Shown here in pieces: positions 16,993 through 25,707 of a stretch of 36,196 nt of DNA. The DNA is from Hyphomicrobium_A sp036559705 (lineage in GTDB: Bacteria > Pseudomonadota > Alphaproteobacteria > Rhizobiales > Hyphomicrobiaceae), in NCBI GenBank assembly GCA_036559705.1, contig DATBSP010000035.1, positions 1-36,196 of the forward strand, read 5' to 3'. The notes under the pieces were generated by a model. That model saw only the letters and a program-made list of their open reading frames with translations. It was not told the origin of the DNA and made no database searches. The position numbers and the translations under genes are program-made. Every line of letters begins with the position of its first letter. Within the stretch, counting starts at the first letter, position 1.

Positions 16993-17664
16993 ATGAGCCT
17001 CGCGGACGGGTATCGGGCCAAGGAGCGCCACCTGATGGTGGCGGAGATCGTCGCACTGGCGCAGGTCGCAGCGGAAACCGGCCGCCCGGTGCTGGGCGAG
17101 CGCGTGCTCGCTGCCATGCGCAAGGTTCCGCGCCACGAGTTCGTGCCTCGCGACCAGAAGCGTGCCGCCTACCGCAACCGCCCGTTGCCGATCGGAGAAG
17201 GTCAGACGATCTCGCAGCCCTACATTGTCGCGCTGATGACCGACCTCCTGGAGCTGGAGCCGGATGCCAAGGTGCTCGAGATCGGTACCGGATGCGGGTA
17301 TCAGTCGGCGGTGCTGGCTGAGATCGCCGGTAAGGTCCACAGCATCGAGATCATCGACCGCTTGGGTCGACAAGCCGCCGCAACGCTGGCGCGGCTCGGC
17401 TATGCCAACGTCGAGACGCGCATCGGCGATGGCTACAAGGGATGGCCGGACGCCGCGCCCTTCGATGCCATCATCGTGACGGCGGCGCCGGATCACATCC
17501 CGCCCGCGCTGATCGAGCAACTGAAGCCCTTCGGACGTCTCGTCATCCCGGTCGGGACGCTGGCGCAAGAGCTGATGGTGGTGCGCAAGAACGGCGACGG
17601 CACCACGCTCAACGAGCAGATCGTGCCGGTGCGTTTCGTGCCGCTGACGCGCGAGACGGAATAG
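16993..17664 (+). CDS. pcm: Protein-L-isoaspartate O-methyltransferase
   Basis: 223 residues from ATG 16993. The enzyme methylates isoaspartyl residues of aged proteins with SAM to allow repair. Seen: RHEFVP, GEGQTISQPYIVALMT (family signature), motif I VLEIGTGCGYQSAVLAE (94-110), DGYKGWPDAAPFDAIIVTAA, and a C-terminal RFVPL. Start choice is uncertain: an ATG at 16876 would add 39 basic residues that the family does not need, and neither start has a clear ribosome site. Divergent from the bactofilin gene. Confidence 0.93.
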   Translation: MSLADGYRAKERHLMVAEIVALAQVAAETGRPVLGERVLAAMRKVPRHEFVPRDQKRAAYRNRPLPIGEGQTISQPYIVALMTDLLELEPDAKVLEIGTGCGYQSAVLAEIAGKVHSIEIIDRLGRQAAATLARLGYANVETRIGDGYKGWPDAAPFDAIIVTAAPDHIPPALIEQLKPFGRLVIPVGTLAQELMVVRKNGDGTTLNEQIVPVRFVPLTRETE

Positions 17665-17762
17665 CCCCCACGCGCGGAATCACTTCCACGTTCATGTGAG
17701 GCCCGATGGTTTCGAAATGAGCTGCAACATGATGTGATCATGGCAGCTCAACTGGCACACCC

Positions 17763-17795
17763 AAAAAAAGAAAAGGCCCCGCGTTGGCGGGGCCT
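17763..17795 (-). terminator. Strong intrinsic terminator after trxA
   Basis: A perfect 9-bp stem AGGCCCCGC/GCGGGGCCT (17774-17782 with 17787-17795), GTTG tetraloop, and on the minus strand a T-rich tract (17763-17773). It lies about 25 nt past the trxA stop and closes the long minus-strand gene series. Confidence 0.92.
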
Positions 17796-17819
17796 AACAA
17801 AACCCAATCGAGACGCGCG

Positions 17820-18143
17820 TCAGGCGACCGAGGAGTTGATCCAGTCCTCGAGCTTCTTCTTCTGCACCAGGGCGCCGGTGTGCTGCGCGGTCACCTCGCC
17901 GTTCTTGAACAGGATCAGCGTCGGCATGGCGCGTATGCCGTACTTGCCGGTGACAGCCGGGTTCTGGTCGACGTCGAGTTTCACGACTTTGACCTTGCCC
18001 TGCATCTCCTTGGCGACCTGCTCGAGCGCCGGGGCCATGGCCTTGCAGGGGCCGCACCACTCCGCAAAAAAGTCCACGAGAACCGGTTCCGTGGACTTCA
18101 AAACCTCCTGCTCGAAGGTGTTGTCGGACACTGCATTCGCCAT
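17820..18143 (-). CDS. trxA: Thioredoxin
   Basis: 107 residues from ATG 18143, chosen because AAAGGAGAG lies just upstream; the frame stays open to 18233 and overlaps addA. Thioredoxin reduces protein disulfides in the cytoplasm. Seen: active site WCGPC (29-33), the cis-proline loop AMPTL, and KNG after it, all in the normal thioredoxin order and length. It follows addA by 64 nt on the same strand and is followed by a strong terminator, so it is the last gene of the divL-trxA series and probably also has its own promoter. Confidence 0.96.
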   Translation of the reverse strand: MANAVSDNTFEQEVLKSTEPVLVDFFAEWCGPCKAMAPALEQVAKEMQGKVKVVKLDVDQNPAVTGKYGIRAMPTLILFKNGEVTAQHTGALVQKKKLEDWINSSVA

Positions 18144-18207
18144 TGTGTTGCTCTCCTTTGGATGCGCGTTTGCCGCGGCTGCGGCCGGCACCTCTTCGAG
18201 CGGGAAG

Positions 18208-21200
18208 TTAGGAATGACCTCTGCCAGCGTCAAGGTGACTTACGTCCAGCTCCCAGAGTCGCGCGGTGTATTGGTCCAGCAGCGAATCGGGGATGGCCAT
18301 GATTCGCGGGCCGTCGGTCCACAGCAGCGCCGTCTTGACGCGGCGACCTGCATAAATTTCGCGCAGTGCCAGCCGGTAGGCGGCAAGCTGGAATAGATAA
18401 GCAGCTGCAACCTGTTCGGCCTTGGTCGGGGGCGGCCGGTTGGTCTTGTAGTCGACGATGAGGATTTCGCTGCCGAGGTCGACCAGCCGATCGAGCTGGC
18501 CGATGAGCTTCAAGGGAGGTCCCTTGCGCTTCGGATTGGGGATGAGGGCGACGATGGGCACCTCGGCGCGGCTCTGCGGTCCGAACAGCGGTGCAAACTC
18601 GGCAGCCCGCAAGATTGCCAGCGTCTCTGCGGCAATGCCGCGGCGTGCGCCCGGTGAGAGGGCACTGCCGCGCTGGTCGAGAAAGCCGGCCGCGGCCAGG
18701 TCCCAGCCTGCCTGCGGCAGCGTCGGAAGATGCTGCAGTAGCGCGTGTGTCAGCGTTCCACGCAGGAACCGATGGTCGCTCGATTGCGCGGCCGGCGGCG
18801 GAGCCGGCGGCTCGTCGTTGGCCGGGTGGTAGCGCGGCAGCTGGGTGAGGAGCGGCTCGCCAGTCTCGTCCGGCGCGTAGGCTTCAAGGCGCGAGGGCGC
18901 CAGCGGAATGGACAGCGCGGGCTCGCGCGGCGCGGGATCGGCGGCCCAAGCCGGCAACGCGGCCGGCGTTGCGCCTTGCTTCTGGCTGCTGTCACGCGCT
19001 CTTGGCGGCGCTAGTTGTGGGGCAACGCGTCGCCTTACGGTACCACCGGGGCTCTCCGCCTCCTCGAGCGTGTCGCCTAGTGCACCGATGATCAACTCGT
19101 ACCAGCAGCCAGCCGAGCGTCCGTTCTTGCCTTCGAAGCCGGCGATATAGAGCCGATCGCGGGCGCGCGTCATGGCGACGTAAAGCAGCCGGTTGCGCTC
19201 CTCGGTTTCGCGTTGGTTACGCTCGGATTTGGCGGCCGAGATGGTCGGATGCCCGGCAGTGCCCTTGACGCTCCACACGAACGGGGTGCCGTCGGCGCCG
19301 TCGGGCAACTCGATACCGTCCAGATCGAACAATGTCGCGACCGGCCCCCCAGTCGCCGTGGAGCACGTATCGGGGAGGAACACGATGGGCGCCTCGAGGC
19401 CCTTGGCGCCGTGCACGGTCATTACGCGAACTTCGTCGCGGCCGTGCTCCATGTCGCGCTTAACCTCGCGATCGGCTTCGCGCAGGTAGGTGAGGAAGCC
19501 GGTCAGCGACGGCGGAAAGGCATCGTCGTACCTGAGCGCCAGGTTGAGGAACTCATCGATCGGGTCGGCTGCCTCGGGGCCGAGGCGCGCGAGCAGCTTG
19601 GCGCGACCGCCTTCGCGATCAAGGATCGAGGCGAAGAACTCGAATGGCGGGACAAAATCGGCGCGCGAGCGCCAGCGCTTCAGCGTGTCGGTGGCCGCCC
19701 GATAGCGTGGGTTGTCGTCCGCGTGGTCGATGAGCGACTTCCACAACGTACCTTTGCGCCCAGCGGCGAGCGCCATGAGGTCGGTATCGTCGAAACCAAT
19801 GAGCGGGCTCTTCAGCACCTCGGCGAGCGCCAAGTCGTCCTCGGGCAGCGTCAGGAAATCGCCGAGCGACAACAGATCCTCGACGGCAATCTGATCGCTG
19901 AGGCGCAGCCGGTCGGCGCCGGCGACGTTGATGCCACGCGCCTTGAGGGCGCCAACCATGGGACCTGCAAAGGGGCGACGCTTGCGCACCAGGATCAGTA
20001 TGTCGCCGGCGGTTATGGGCCGTCCCTCAGAGGCGAGCATCTCGCCGTTGTCGAGCCAACCGCGGATGGTTGTGGCGATGCGGTCGGCCAAGCGCTCGGC
20101 CGGCGCGCGCGCCGCGGCCTCATCGAGCGGCGTCCACGCGTCAACGCTCGCGGTATCGTCCGCCACCTCGGTCGGCCACACCTCGACGAGGCCGCCGTGG
20201 CCCATGCGGTGCACGCCGTGGCGCACGATCGCGGCTTCTGTCGTCAGCCCCGGCGTGCGGCCGCGATCGGCGAACACGCTGTCGACTGCGGCAAGTACCG
20301 GCGCAACCGTCCGGAACGACAGATCGAGCTGAATGCGCTGCCAGGTCAGCCCGGCGTTCGCTGCCATCGCCGCGAAGGCTTTTGCCATGGCGTCGAACTG
20401 CGCGAGGTCGGCGCCCTGAAAGCTGTAGATCGACTGCTTTTCGTCGCCGACGACGAAAAGCGTGCGCACCTCGCTACGTGCGCTCGCATCGCCGAAGAAC
20501 TCCGAGGCCAGTGCCTTGACGATCTGCCACTGCTCCGGGCTCGTATCCTGCGCCTCGTCGACAAGGATGTGGTCGATGCCGCGGTCGAGCTTGAACATAA
20601 CCCAAGCGGCGAGCTCCTTCGCCCCCGAGAGGAACACGCTCTTTGAGATCAGATCCTCGTAGTCGAGAGCGGCGCGTCGTGCCTTAGCCAAGGTGTAGCG
20701 CTGCAGCACTGCGCCAGCGAGACGGTGCAGGGCGATGGTCGCGCCGATGGCGCGCAGCCCGCGGCGCTCTTCGGCGTAACCCACGAAGCGCAGCTGCGCA
20801 TCGGTGAGCGTAGCGTCGAGATCGGGATGCACGCCTACGAGGCCCTTACTCATCAGGCTCTTGCGGAGCTTGCCGTCGGTGCAGAAGTAGCTTTCGAGAG
20901 CGCTCGCCCGTGCCGCGCTCGAGAGGGCATTGAGGGCCGCGGCGACCTTCTCCGCGTTCTTCTGGTCGGTAGGCCCGCCGCTGATCAGGGCGTCGCGGGC
21001 GCGCTGCAGGTCGCTATCGCGCAAGACATCGGCCATGTCGCTTTCAATGTCATCGACGGTTGCATCAAGGCGGACATCGAATTTTGCGCGGTAGGCGGAA
21101 TCAAGGGCGGCGAACTCGTCTTCATGGTCGCCGAAGTCGATGCGCGTGGCGCTGTCGAGCCACCGGCGGCGGCTGAGGGCGGTGCGCAACACATCGTCGA

Positions 21201-21789
21201 AACGTTCCTCGGCGGCGTAGGGAATGACCGCTTCCAGCGCCTGCCGCTGTGCGGACGAAGACCCGTCCGTCGCCTTCATCAGAGTCGCGTCGATGGCTTC
21301 GCGCAGCAGCGCCTTCGCCGTCTCATCGTCGAGCACCGTGAAGCCGGGAGCGACGCCTGCCTCGAGGGGGAAGCGCTGCAACAGCCGCTCGCAGAACGAA
21401 TGGATCGTCTGCACCTTGAGGCCGCCAGGCGTCTCGATCGCGATGGCGAACAGCGTGCGTGCGTGCTCAATTTCGCTATCGAGCGCCGGGCGGTCGCACA
21501 GCTCTGAAATCTGTTCGGCGAGCTTCTCGTTCGGCAGCGTTACCCACAGTGCCAGCGTATCGAAGACGCGCTTTGCCATCTCGGCGGCGGCCGCTTTGGT
21601 GTAGGTGAGGCAGAGGATGCGTTCGGGCTTGGTGCCGGCCAGCAGCAGCCGCAATACGCGCTGCGTCAGTACGTGCGTCTTGCCGGTGCCTGCGTTGGCG
21701 CTGACCCACACCGATGCGCTCGGATCTGCGGCGTCGCGCTGAGCCCGCCGCGTGCGGGTGATGTCGGCTGCTACGCTGTGCCCGCTCAT
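18208..21789 (-). CDS. addA: Double-strand break repair helicase-nuclease AddA
   Basis: 1193 residues from ATG 21789. AddA is the UvrD-like 3'-5' helicase and nuclease subunit of AddAB, which resects double-strand breaks and loads RecA. Seen: Walker A ANAGTGKT (31-38), CLTYTKAAAAEM (motif Ia region), motif II DEAQDT (411-416), GDEKQSIYSFQGAD (motif III), VMTVHGAKGLEAPIVFLPD (motif V), YVAMTRARDRLYIAG (motif VI), and a C-terminal RecB-type nuclease motif LIVDYKTNRP. The start codon overlaps the addB stop (ATGA), so the two subunits are translationally coupled. Confidence 0.96.
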   Translation of the reverse strand: MSGHSVAADITRTRRAQRDAADPSASVWVSANAGTGKTHVLTQRVLRLLLAGTKPERILCLTYTKAAAAEMAKRVFDTLALWVTLPNEKLAEQISELCDRPALDSEIEHARTLFAIAIETPGGLKVQTIHSFCERLLQRFPLEAGVAPGFTVLDDETAKALLREAIDATLMKATDGSSSAQRQALEAVIPYAAEERFDDVLRTALSRRRWLDSATRIDFGDHEDEFAALDSAYRAKFDVRLDATVDDIESDMADVLRDSDLQRARDALISGGPTDQKNAEKVAAALNALSSAARASALESYFCTDGKLRKSLMSKGLVGVHPDLDATLTDAQLRFVGYAEERRGLRAIGATIALHRLAGAVLQRYTLAKARRAALDYEDLISKSVFLSGAKELAAWVMFKLDRGIDHILVDEAQDTSPEQWQIVKALASEFFGDASARSEVRTLFVVGDEKQSIYSFQGADLAQFDAMAKAFAAMAANAGLTWQRIQLDLSFRTVAPVLAAVDSVFADRGRTPGLTTEAAIVRHGVHRMGHGGLVEVWPTEVADDTASVDAWTPLDEAAARAPAERLADRIATTIRGWLDNGEMLASEGRPITAGDILILVRKRRPFAGPMVGALKARGINVAGADRLRLSDQIAVEDLLSLGDFLTLPEDDLALAEVLKSPLIGFDDTDLMALAAGRKGTLWKSLIDHADDNPRYRAATDTLKRWRSRADFVPPFEFFASILDREGGRAKLLARLGPEAADPIDEFLNLALRYDDAFPPSLTGFLTYLREADREVKRDMEHGRDEVRVMTVHGAKGLEAPIVFLPDTCSTATGGPVATLFDLDGIELPDGADGTPFVWSVKGTAGHPTISAAKSERNQRETEERNRLLYVAMTRARDRLYIAGFEGKNGRSAGCWYELIIGALGDTLEEAESPGGTVRRRVAPQLAPPRARDSSQKQGATPAALPAWAADPAPREPALSIPLAPSRLEAYAPDETGEPLLTQLPRYHPANDEPPAPPPAAQSSDHRFLRGTLTHALLQHLPTLPQAGWDLAAAGFLDQRGSALSPGARRGIAAETLAILRAAEFAPLFGPQSRAEVPIVALIPNPKRKGPPLKLIGQLDRLVDLGSEILIVDYKTNRPPPTKAEQVAAAYLFQLAAYRLALREIYAGRRVKTALLWTDGPRIMAIPDSLLDQYTARLWELDVSHLDAGRGHS

Positions 21790-24700
21790 GCGATGATCAC
21801 CTCGTCCTCGCCGGGCACCGACCATTCGGCAACACGAGCCAGATGCTCGTACGCGTCATAGCGATAGTCAAAGCGCGCGCGCCGCAGGGCGCGGTAGGGT
21901 GTCTGCGCGTCGTCGAAGCGGGCGATGAGCCGGCTGAGGCTGGTAAGCGCGGCATTGGCCAGCGCCTCGACGTCACCTTTGGCGGCTGAAAGCTGATCGC
22001 CGGGCGGCTCGCTGCCGGTGGCGCTGACGTAGCGCAGCTCGGAGACGGGCAGATGAGGCACGCCGGTGAACCCGGCCTCGCCAAGCGCGATAGCGGCTTC
22101 CAGCGGCAGCTGCGGCCTGAGGCCATCAGTGACGTGTTTGGGCTTCGGCGCGCTACCCGTCTTGTAGTCGGTGATGACGAGACCTGAGCCCCTGACATCG
22201 ATGCGATCGGCGCGCGCCGTCAGCGTGAAGGGACCGGCTGGCGCGTCGATGACAAGGCTGCCGCCGACCTCCGGGATAACGCTGTCGACGCCATCGCGCC
22301 GCGCCGGCTCGGTCTCGGCGAACCACTGGGCGAAGCGTTGAAAGCGCGGCAGCCAGAAGGCCGCCACGCGCGGATGGCTGTCGTAGTCGGCGAGGATGGC
22401 ACGCGCCAAGGTCATCAGCTCGCCGCGTGCCTCGGCCGGCAGGCTGTTGGGGAAACGCTGGGCAAAGCGGCTCATAATGTCGTGCACGACGCTGCCACGC
22501 AGCGCCGCGTCCGGGTCGGCACCGAGCACTGGCAGCTTGTCGAGCTTCAAGATATCGCGGGCGAAAATCTCGTAGGGGTTCTTCAGCCAGGCTTCAATGC
22601 GTGTGACGCTCATTTTCCGCGGGCGCAGCTCAAGGGGCGGCCGCGGCTCGGGTGCGCGGGCGCGCGGTCGCGGCGGCGCCTCGTCACGCATGCGTGCCCA
22701 GCCGAGCCAGGGGTGATCTGGTTGCAAGGCATCGGAGATGCCGAGGCCGGCGAGCAGCGCCTGCACCCGCATCAGCCAGCGCGACGGTACCGTCGGCACG
22801 CCGTCGATCTTCTCGGCGCGCACGATGTAGACGCGGCTCGCACCGAGCAAGGATGTGAAATCGTGCGCCGCATAGCCGATCTCCTGCTCGGGCGAGGGCA
22901 GGCCCAGCTCCTTGCGCATCGGGCGGTTGAGCCATGGACCGGCGTCGGCAGCTTCCGGCCACGTGCCGTCGTTGAGCGAGCCGAGGATGATGACGTCGGT
23001 CTGCTGCAGGCGCGCTTCGAACGGACCCCAGATGGAGAGGCGCGGGTGCACGGCGACGCGCGGGCGCACGTTCTGGCCGACGATGAGGCTGCGATAGAGG
23101 TCGGCGTAGTCGCCGGCGCCGATGCGGAGCGGCGGCAGTTGCGGATCGATAAGGCCGGAGAAGAATGCTGAGGCGGCTGTCCCGGCTTCTCCCTGCCACA
23201 GGGGCGATCCGGCTTCGTTAGCTTCTTCTTCGGGCAGCCGGCACAGCGCCTCGGCGGCGGCGACGTGCGCTGCAGCGATCGTTTGCAATGCCTGCTCGCC
23301 GCGCTCGGCGTAGACCGCGAGCAGCGGGGCGAATGCCGCCTGCAAACGCGCGATGAGGTCCTCGGCGGCGCGCCAGTCCTCCTGCCACAGGCGGCGCACG
23401 GCCGTCTGCCTTCGGCGTCCCTCGGCGACATGCTCCTCGGCGCGCGCGAGAGCCTCGGCGATCCCATCGAGGCCGCGCCCGAGATAGACGTCGCGGAAGG
23501 CGGCGATCTCTAGGGCGCGCGCGGCGCGGCGCACGACGAACGCGTCGAGCCCGAGACGCGTCAGCGGATGCTTCAACAGCGCCATGACGGAGGAGGGCGC
23601 GAAATCTTCGGCGGCGGCGGCGATGACAAGATCGAGGAAGGTGCCGGGCGGCGTCTTGGCGAACGGCCGTCCGGCGCTGTCGTCGACACGGATGCCCCAG
23701 GCTTCGAGGCGCACGGCGACGCGGCGGGCGAGCAACCGGTCGGGCGAAACGAGGGCGGCGGTGCGGCCAGGCGTCTCCGCCGCCTCGCGCAGAATGAGGG
23801 CGATGGTTTCGGCTTCGTCCTGCGCCGATGGCGCTTCGATCAGGTTGACGCCCTGCAGGGCTTGTCTGACGGCGCCGGGATTGGCGGTGGCGATGTACTG
23901 CTGCCAGCGTCCCGTCATTCCGGATGGCCGCATGGCCTCGGTGATGAGCGCCTCGCGCCCGGTGAGTTGGGCGCTCGGTGCTGCGCCAGGCAGGAGTTGA
24001 ACGTCGCGCCGCTCGAGTCCGAGCGCGGCGAGCAGCTTGTTGAAGCCGAACTGCGGATGCTCAGGATGCTCGGCGATCGCCGCCCAGCTCTCGGCGTCGA
24101 GATGCAGGTCGAGACCCGGCAGCACGATGGCGCCTTGCGGCAGCCGCGCGACGGCGGCCATCAGCTCGACCGTCGCCGGCACCGAGCCCGATACGCCGGC
24201 AACGATGACCGGCCCAGACGGCGGCGACTGCGCCAGGCGCTGGGCTTCGGCGAGGATGGCACGATTGCGCCGCGCCGCCGGCGACAAGAGCTTCTTTTCC
24301 TCCAGATACGCCGGCCAGAAGGCTGTGATGATCTCGAGGAAGTTGATCGTGTCCTGCCAATGCGCCGAATACTCGTCGGGGACGAGCTTGGCGAGTCCGT
24401 CGAGCGGCACGTTCTCGGTCTCGACCATGTCGACGAGTCGCGCCAGCTCGGCAGCGAGGTGCGCGGCCTGCGCCGGCGTGCTGGCGCCCGCCGCGGCGGC
24501 GTGATCGCCAAGATGCGCGGCATCGCTGTCGTCGCTGCGCAGGGTCTGCGACCAGCGCTGCACCAGCATTGTCAAAACGAGACGGCGCTCGATCTCGCTC
24601 ACGGCCGGGGGAAGATCGAGGGCGTCAGTGCCGAGCGTGCCGGGGCTGGCGAGGCCGGCGAGCAGCGTCAAGTCCTCATCGCCGGCCGAGATCGGCCGGA

Positions 24701-24971
24701 TCTGCGGCAGCGTCATGGCGCGCCCGCCGGACGCGGCAAGAAACGCTTCCTGCATGGCACGCGTGGCGCGCCGCGTCGGCAGCAGCAACGTGACGTCGGG
24801 AAGTTGGAGCGGATTGGGAGCGTCACCGCCGGCGGCCGGTAGATCGCCCTTCAGGATGGCGGAGGCGACCGCTTCCAAGAACGGACGTCCCGCCGGTACC
24901 GTGAAGACGCATCCGCCACGGGCCCCGCCGCCACCGGAGCCATCCGCAGCGCTGTCAAGCGACGTCCTCAC
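21786..24971 (-). CDS. addB: Double-strand break repair protein AddB
   Basis: 1061 residues from GTG 24971, which has AAAGGTGG about 8 nt upstream; this start overlaps the end of murU by 17 nt. AddB is the partner of AddA: a helicase-like protein with a second nuclease domain. Seen: VTLLLPTRRATRAM near residue 60 (the region of the degenerate Walker A of this family), a long inactive helicase-like middle, and a C-terminal PD-(D/E)xK nuclease motif LVITDYKTG (D935). No cysteine cluster of the Bacillus AddB iron-sulfur type is visible at the C-terminus, as expected for alphaproteobacterial AddB. Confidence 0.94.
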   Translation of the reverse strand: MRTSLDSAADGSGGGGARGGCVFTVPAGRPFLEAVASAILKGDLPAAGGDAPNPLQLPDVTLLLPTRRATRAMQEAFLAASGGRAMTLPQIRPISAGDEDLTLLAGLASPGTLGTDALDLPPAVSEIERRLVLTMLVQRWSQTLRSDDSDAAHLGDHAAAAGASTPAQAAHLAAELARLVDMVETENVPLDGLAKLVPDEYSAHWQDTINFLEIITAFWPAYLEEKKLLSPAARRNRAILAEAQRLAQSPPSGPVIVAGVSGSVPATVELMAAVARLPQGAIVLPGLDLHLDAESWAAIAEHPEHPQFGFNKLLAALGLERRDVQLLPGAAPSAQLTGREALITEAMRPSGMTGRWQQYIATANPGAVRQALQGVNLIEAPSAQDEAETIALILREAAETPGRTAALVSPDRLLARRVAVRLEAWGIRVDDSAGRPFAKTPPGTFLDLVIAAAAEDFAPSSVMALLKHPLTRLGLDAFVVRRAARALEIAAFRDVYLGRGLDGIAEALARAEEHVAEGRRRQTAVRRLWQEDWRAAEDLIARLQAAFAPLLAVYAERGEQALQTIAAAHVAAAEALCRLPEEEANEAGSPLWQGEAGTAASAFFSGLIDPQLPPLRIGAGDYADLYRSLIVGQNVRPRVAVHPRLSIWGPFEARLQQTDVIILGSLNDGTWPEAADAGPWLNRPMRKELGLPSPEQEIGYAAHDFTSLLGASRVYIVRAEKIDGVPTVPSRWLMRVQALLAGLGISDALQPDHPWLGWARMRDEAPPRPRARAPEPRPPLELRPRKMSVTRIEAWLKNPYEIFARDILKLDKLPVLGADPDAALRGSVVHDIMSRFAQRFPNSLPAEARGELMTLARAILADYDSHPRVAAFWLPRFQRFAQWFAETEPARRDGVDSVIPEVGGSLVIDAPAGPFTLTARADRIDVRGSGLVITDYKTGSAPKPKHVTDGLRPQLPLEAAIALGEAGFTGVPHLPVSELRYVSATGSEPPGDQLSAAKGDVEALANAALTSLSRLIARFDDAQTPYRALRRARFDYRYDAYEHLARVAEWSVPGEDEVIIA

Positions 24972-25692
24972 TCTCGATCCACCTTTCCGCCTCGATCAAG
25001 GCTTCCGGCGTTCCGACATGCATCCACAGGCCATCGAGGCGGATGCCGAACAGTCGTCCGTTGTCGATCGCCGTATCCCACAGGCGGTTGATCGAGAACG
25101 GTCCTTGCGGTGCACCGGCGAACATCCGCGGATGGGCGATCGATACGCCGGTGAATACGAACGGGGCCATCTGGCGCTCGCCGCGCCGCACGAGGCGTCC
25201 GTCCTTGTCCATGGCAAAATCACCCGATCCCTCATATCCGAGGCTCGTCGCCGCGGATGCGAGCAGCATCAGGCTGTCCATGTTGTTAGGATCCCAAGTG
25301 GCGAATAGCCGCTCGAGGTTGGAGCCGACCCCCTCGATCCACACCGAGTCGGAGTTGTGAATCAAGAAGGGCTCGGGGCCGAGCAGCGGAAGGGCCTTGG
25401 TAACGCCGCCTCCGGTGTCCAGAAGCTGTTGGCGTTCATCGGAAATCCGGATTTCCGGCTGTTTGCGCTGCTTGAGGTGCACCTCCAGCTTGTCGGCGCA
25501 GTAATGGACATTGACCACGGCGCGGGCGACGCCGGCGGCGGCGATGCGGTCGAGCGCGTGATCAATCAGTGTGCGGCCTTTGAGGCGCACCATCGGTTTC
25601 GGGATGTCCTTGGTCAGCGGCAACATGCGCTTGCCGAGGCCGCCGCCGAGAACCATCGCAGCCTGCGGCCGCCATTTTGCCGATGCTGTCAT
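24955..25692 (-). CDS. murU: Nucleotidyltransferase, probable MurNAc-1-phosphate uridylyltransferase MurU
   Basis: 245 residues. Members of this family join a nucleotide to a sugar-1-phosphate; MurU makes UDP-MurNAc from recycled MurNAc-1-phosphate and so bypasses MurA (the fosfomycin target). Seen: the signature MVLGGGLGKRMLPLTKDIPK (13-32), IHNSDSVW (metal-binding NSD in place of the more usual NGD) and GLWMHVGTPEAL near the end. The preceding gene ends 15 nt upstream and carries an AmgK-like kinase that would make MurNAc-1-phosphate; this pairing, known from Pseudomonas, is what argues for MurU rather than a mannose-1-phosphate or glucose-1-phosphate enzyme. It overlaps addB by 17 nt. Confidence 0.82.
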   Translation of the reverse strand: MTASAKWRPQAAMVLGGGLGKRMLPLTKDIPKPMVRLKGRTLIDHALDRIAAAGVARAVVNVHYCADKLEVHLKQRKQPEIRISDERQQLLDTGGGVTKALPLLGPEPFLIHNSDSVWIEGVGSNLERLFATWDPNNMDSLMLLASAATSLGYEGSGDFAMDKDGRLVRRGERQMAPFVFTGVSIAHPRMFAGAPQGPFSINRLWDTAIDNGRLFGIRLDGLWMHVGTPEALIEAERWIESEDVA

Positions 25693-25707
25693 GAACGGGT
25701 GCCTCGC